From contig CAWIOF010000004.1 of NCBI GenBank assembly GCA_963837715.1, positions 930,001 through 994,000 on the forward strand: 64,000 nt of DNA, in the 5' to 3' direction. The notes beneath the pieces are model-generated. The model saw only the letters and a list, made by a program, of their open reading frames with translations. It was not told the origin of the DNA and did not search any database. Positions 62,223 to 64,000 of the stretch are shown piece after piece. Made by a program: the position numbers and the translations under genes. Within the stretch, counting starts at the first letter, position 1. The number at the start of each line of letters is the position of its first letter. This DNA is from JANYLB01 sp963837715 (GTDB lineage Bacteria > Actinomycetota > Acidimicrobiia > IMCC26256 > JANYLB01).

Positions 62223-64000
62223 TCATCCATCAGCGCGGCCGGCGTTTGTCGGACCACCACCCGACCGGGGCCACTCGGTCAGCGTTCCTGTGTCGGCGCG
62301 GGTGTGCCACACGAGGAGCTGCCCGTCGCGGCGGACCACCGCGACCTCGGCGCGACCGTCGCCGTCCCAGTCGCCGAACCCCGGCGTCCCGACCACCCAC
62401 CCGCCGGTCAGCTTCGGCCATCCCGCGGGTGACGTGCCGGTGGCATCGTGGGCGGCGAGAGTGAAGACCCCGTTGCCGGCGACCGTCTCCGCCATTCCGT
62501 TGCCGTCGACGTCGGCGATTGCGGGGGTGACGAAGAACGCGAGGTCAGGCGTGGTCCTCGGGAAGCCGGCCAACGCGTTACCGGTTCCCGCGCTCCACGC
62601 CATGAGATGGTCGTCGTTCGGAAGCTGCAGGTCGGAGCCGGAGATGTCGATGAGGCGGGTGAGCCCGGCACTGGGCGCGGTGATGTCGGCCGTTCCGTCG
62701 GTGTCGAGCCGGCCGAGCGAGGGGCCACCGAATGCGACTGCGGTTGCCACGATGTCGTTCGAGGTGCGCGCGGTGCCGAACCGCGCGGTGTCGGCCCCGG
62801 CGAGACCGGCCGCCCACGCGAGCGGGACATCGCGACCGTTCGCAGTTCCGTAGACGCTGTCGCCCTGCGCGTTCAGGACGTAGAGCGGACCGACCGACGA
62901 TCCCGCCACGACCTCGGGTCCCGCCGACGGGTGGACGTCGCCGACCGCGGCCTGCGCCGAGATGCCACCGCCGATCGCGGGCAGGGCCTCCACCTGGAGC
63001 ATCCCGAGCGCGGCTGGCCACCCCGGGAGGTAGGCCTGCTCGTCGGGGTGCGCCGCCGAGGTCTCGGGATACGACGCGTTCGACCCGTCGGGTGAGATCG
63101 CGAAGAGACGACCGTTGCCGAGGGTGCCGACGCCGCCGAGGAGTGCGAGCACGTCGGTGCCCGAGCCGATGTTGGCCGCCTCGGCGTACTGCTCCTGGCC
63201 GCCGACGATGATCTCGGGTCGACCGTCGCCGGTGAGGTCGGCGAGCGCGGGGGTCGTGATCAGCTCGCCCCCTTCACGGACTCCGGAATCAGGCCGGAAG
63301 GTCACGTACTCGGTGTCCGGGTCGACGGCTTCGACCTTCGCCGGGTCGACGACGAGAACGGGGAAGCCGGCGACGGGAGTGCCGTCGTCGTGCCATGCGT
63401 ACACGTGCCGGTCCTGCGCCGCAGTGACGATCTCGAGCCTCCCGTCGCCGTCGAGATCGGCCGCGGCAGGCGCCGCGCTGATCCCGCGCTTGGCGCGGTT
63501 CACGGAGTTCTTCCCCGTTGCAGGGTCGTCGTTCGAGAACGCGGCGTCGATGCGCACCGATGAGACCGTCGCCCCGCCGATGGTGGTCGGCACGAAGCCG
63601 GCGCGCGGCGCGCCGGTGTGCTCCCATGCCCAGACGTTGCCGTCGGTGTCGGTGGCGACGACCTCGAGGTCGCCGTTGCCGTCGAGATCGGCGATCACGG
63701 GCGCGCCCGACCCGATGGCCGAGCTCGGCGCCGCGATCCGTTCGGATCGTGCGGTCGCCGACTGCGCCGGCCACCACGGGGGTGTCGCGGTCCGGACCGG
63801 CCATCGAGGAAGCTCCGAGCCGTTCGCCCGGTAAGCGTGCACGGTGCCGTCGTCGGTCGCGAGCACGAGCTCGTCGCCCGGTCGACCATCGAGGTCCGCG
63901 AACACGGGGCTCGCCGTCGACGCCCCGGCCACCGCCTTCGGGTAGCCCGTGACCAGATCGGGATCGTCGTGCACGAAGACCTGCTTCTGCTGCTCACCGG
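62223..64000 (-). CDS. FG-GAP/VCBS-repeat protein, 5' part beyond window
   Basis: The frame stays open to the right edge, so the N-terminus (probably with a signal peptide) is missing. At least 590 residues are present. Repeated blade motifs of an integrin-like beta-propeller appear about every 60-80 residues: VFADLDGRPGDELVLATDDG, VIADLDGNGDLEVVATDTDG, AAADLDGDGRLEIVTAAQD, LADLTGDGRPEIIVGG, IADVDGNGMAETVAGNG and FGDWDGDGRAEVAVVRRDG. The Asp/Gly loops bind calcium. Such proteins are extracellular and act in adhesion or as scaffolds beside protease or hydrolase domains. Confidence 0.85.
   Translation of the reverse strand, partial: GEQQKQVFVHDDPDLVTGYPKAVAGASTASPVFADLDGRPGDELVLATDDGTVHAYRANGSELPRWPVRTATPPWWPAQSATARSERIAAPSSAIGSGAPVIADLDGNGDLEVVATDTDGNVWAWEHTGAPRAGFVPTTIGGATVSSVRIDAAFSNDDPATGKNSVNRAKRGISAAPAAADLDGDGRLEIVTAAQDRHVYAWHDDGTPVAGFPVLVVDPAKVEAVDPDTEYVTFRPDSGVREGGELITTPALADLTGDGRPEIIVGGQEQYAEAANIGSGTDVLALLGGVGTLGNGRLFAISPDGSNASYPETSAAHPDEQAYLPGWPAALGMLQVEALPAIGGGISAQAAVGDVHPSAGPEVVAGSSVGPLYVLNAQGDSVYGTANGRDVPLAWAAGLAGADTARFGTARTSNDIVATAVAFGGPSLGRLDTDGTADITAPSAGLTRLIDISGSDLQLPNDDHLMAWSAGTGNALAGFPRTTPDLAFFVTPAIADVDGNGMAETVAGNGVFTLAAHDATGTSPAGWPKLTGGWVVGTPGFGDWDGDGRAEVAVVRRDGQLLVWHTRADTGTLTEWPRSGGGPTNAGRADG

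Noticed and set aside
1..64000. tRNA, rRNA, CRISPR, insertion sequences or prophage
   Set aside because: No cloverleaf with CCA end, rRNA core sequence, spaced repeat array, transposase or integrase motif was seen on either strand.

Overview
The window is very GC-rich and gene-dense. It carries several features typical of Actinomycetota: F420-type LLM oxidoreductases, DinB/maleylpyruvate-isomerase folds, a mono-cysteine relative of mycothiol-linked DsbA proteins, an LPXTG surface protein, DUF2236, many acyl-CoA enzymes, and frequent GTG/TTG starts with 4-base ATGA/GTGA overlaps. The mix resembles an aquatic or soil member of the Acidimicrobiia. That placement is inferred from gene content, not from a marker gene. 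I saw no rRNA, tRNA, CRISPR array, transposase, integrase or phage gene. This looks like ordinary chromosome rich in catabolic, envelope and regulatory genes.

Layout. 0-1.6 kb: an ArsR/SRPBCC pair and a DinB protein. 1.5-7.8 kb: a leftward operon (phosphotransferase, acyl-CoA ligase, P450, SMP-30 lactonase) divergent from an acyl-CoA dehydrogenase. 7.8-14.6 kb: DUF1697, LLM oxidoreductase, thioesterase, Gmad2 lipoprotein, TauD oxygenase, Tat-exported metallophosphatase and a gene remnant. 14.6-20 kb: Bax-inhibitor protein, a Tat plus LPXTG cysteine-rich protein, and a four-gene leftward operon ending in a DhlA-like haloalkane dehalogenase. 20-23 kb: a CAP-hydrolase lipoprotein, and DNA polymerase IV with an SOS box. 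23-26.5 kb: a DUF35-thiolase-thiolase operon. 26.4-33 kb: envelope genes (glycine-rich protein, GH5 lipoprotein, antiporter, 726-residue lipoprotein). 33-40 kb: SRPBCC, DUF2236 and LLM genes, then two overlapping hybrid histidine kinases. 40-43.8 kb: a second, intact ArsR/SRPBCC operon, SnoaL, AlkB, SRPBCC and LacI. 43.9-51.7 kb: secreted hydrolases under two direct-repeat LacI sites, VOC, TatA, SDR, pirin, MFS and LtrA. 51.8-64 kb: amidohydrolase, dehydrogenase, DinB-fold protein, cNMP-glutaredoxin-thioredoxin reductase, dienelactone hydrolase, methyltransferases, threonine aldolase, DUF4337 and an FG-GAP repeat protein cut by the window edge.

The most striking signal is that eight leftward genes are interrupted by nine apparent single-base frame changes. 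Each is repaired by skipping exactly one base, and I found none in a rightward gene. Assembly indels are the simplest cause, but the one-sided pattern deserves checking. It also means several open frames at face value are wrong, either false fusions or false C-termini. I give each gene its reconstructed extent, or the open frame with the intended boundary described.
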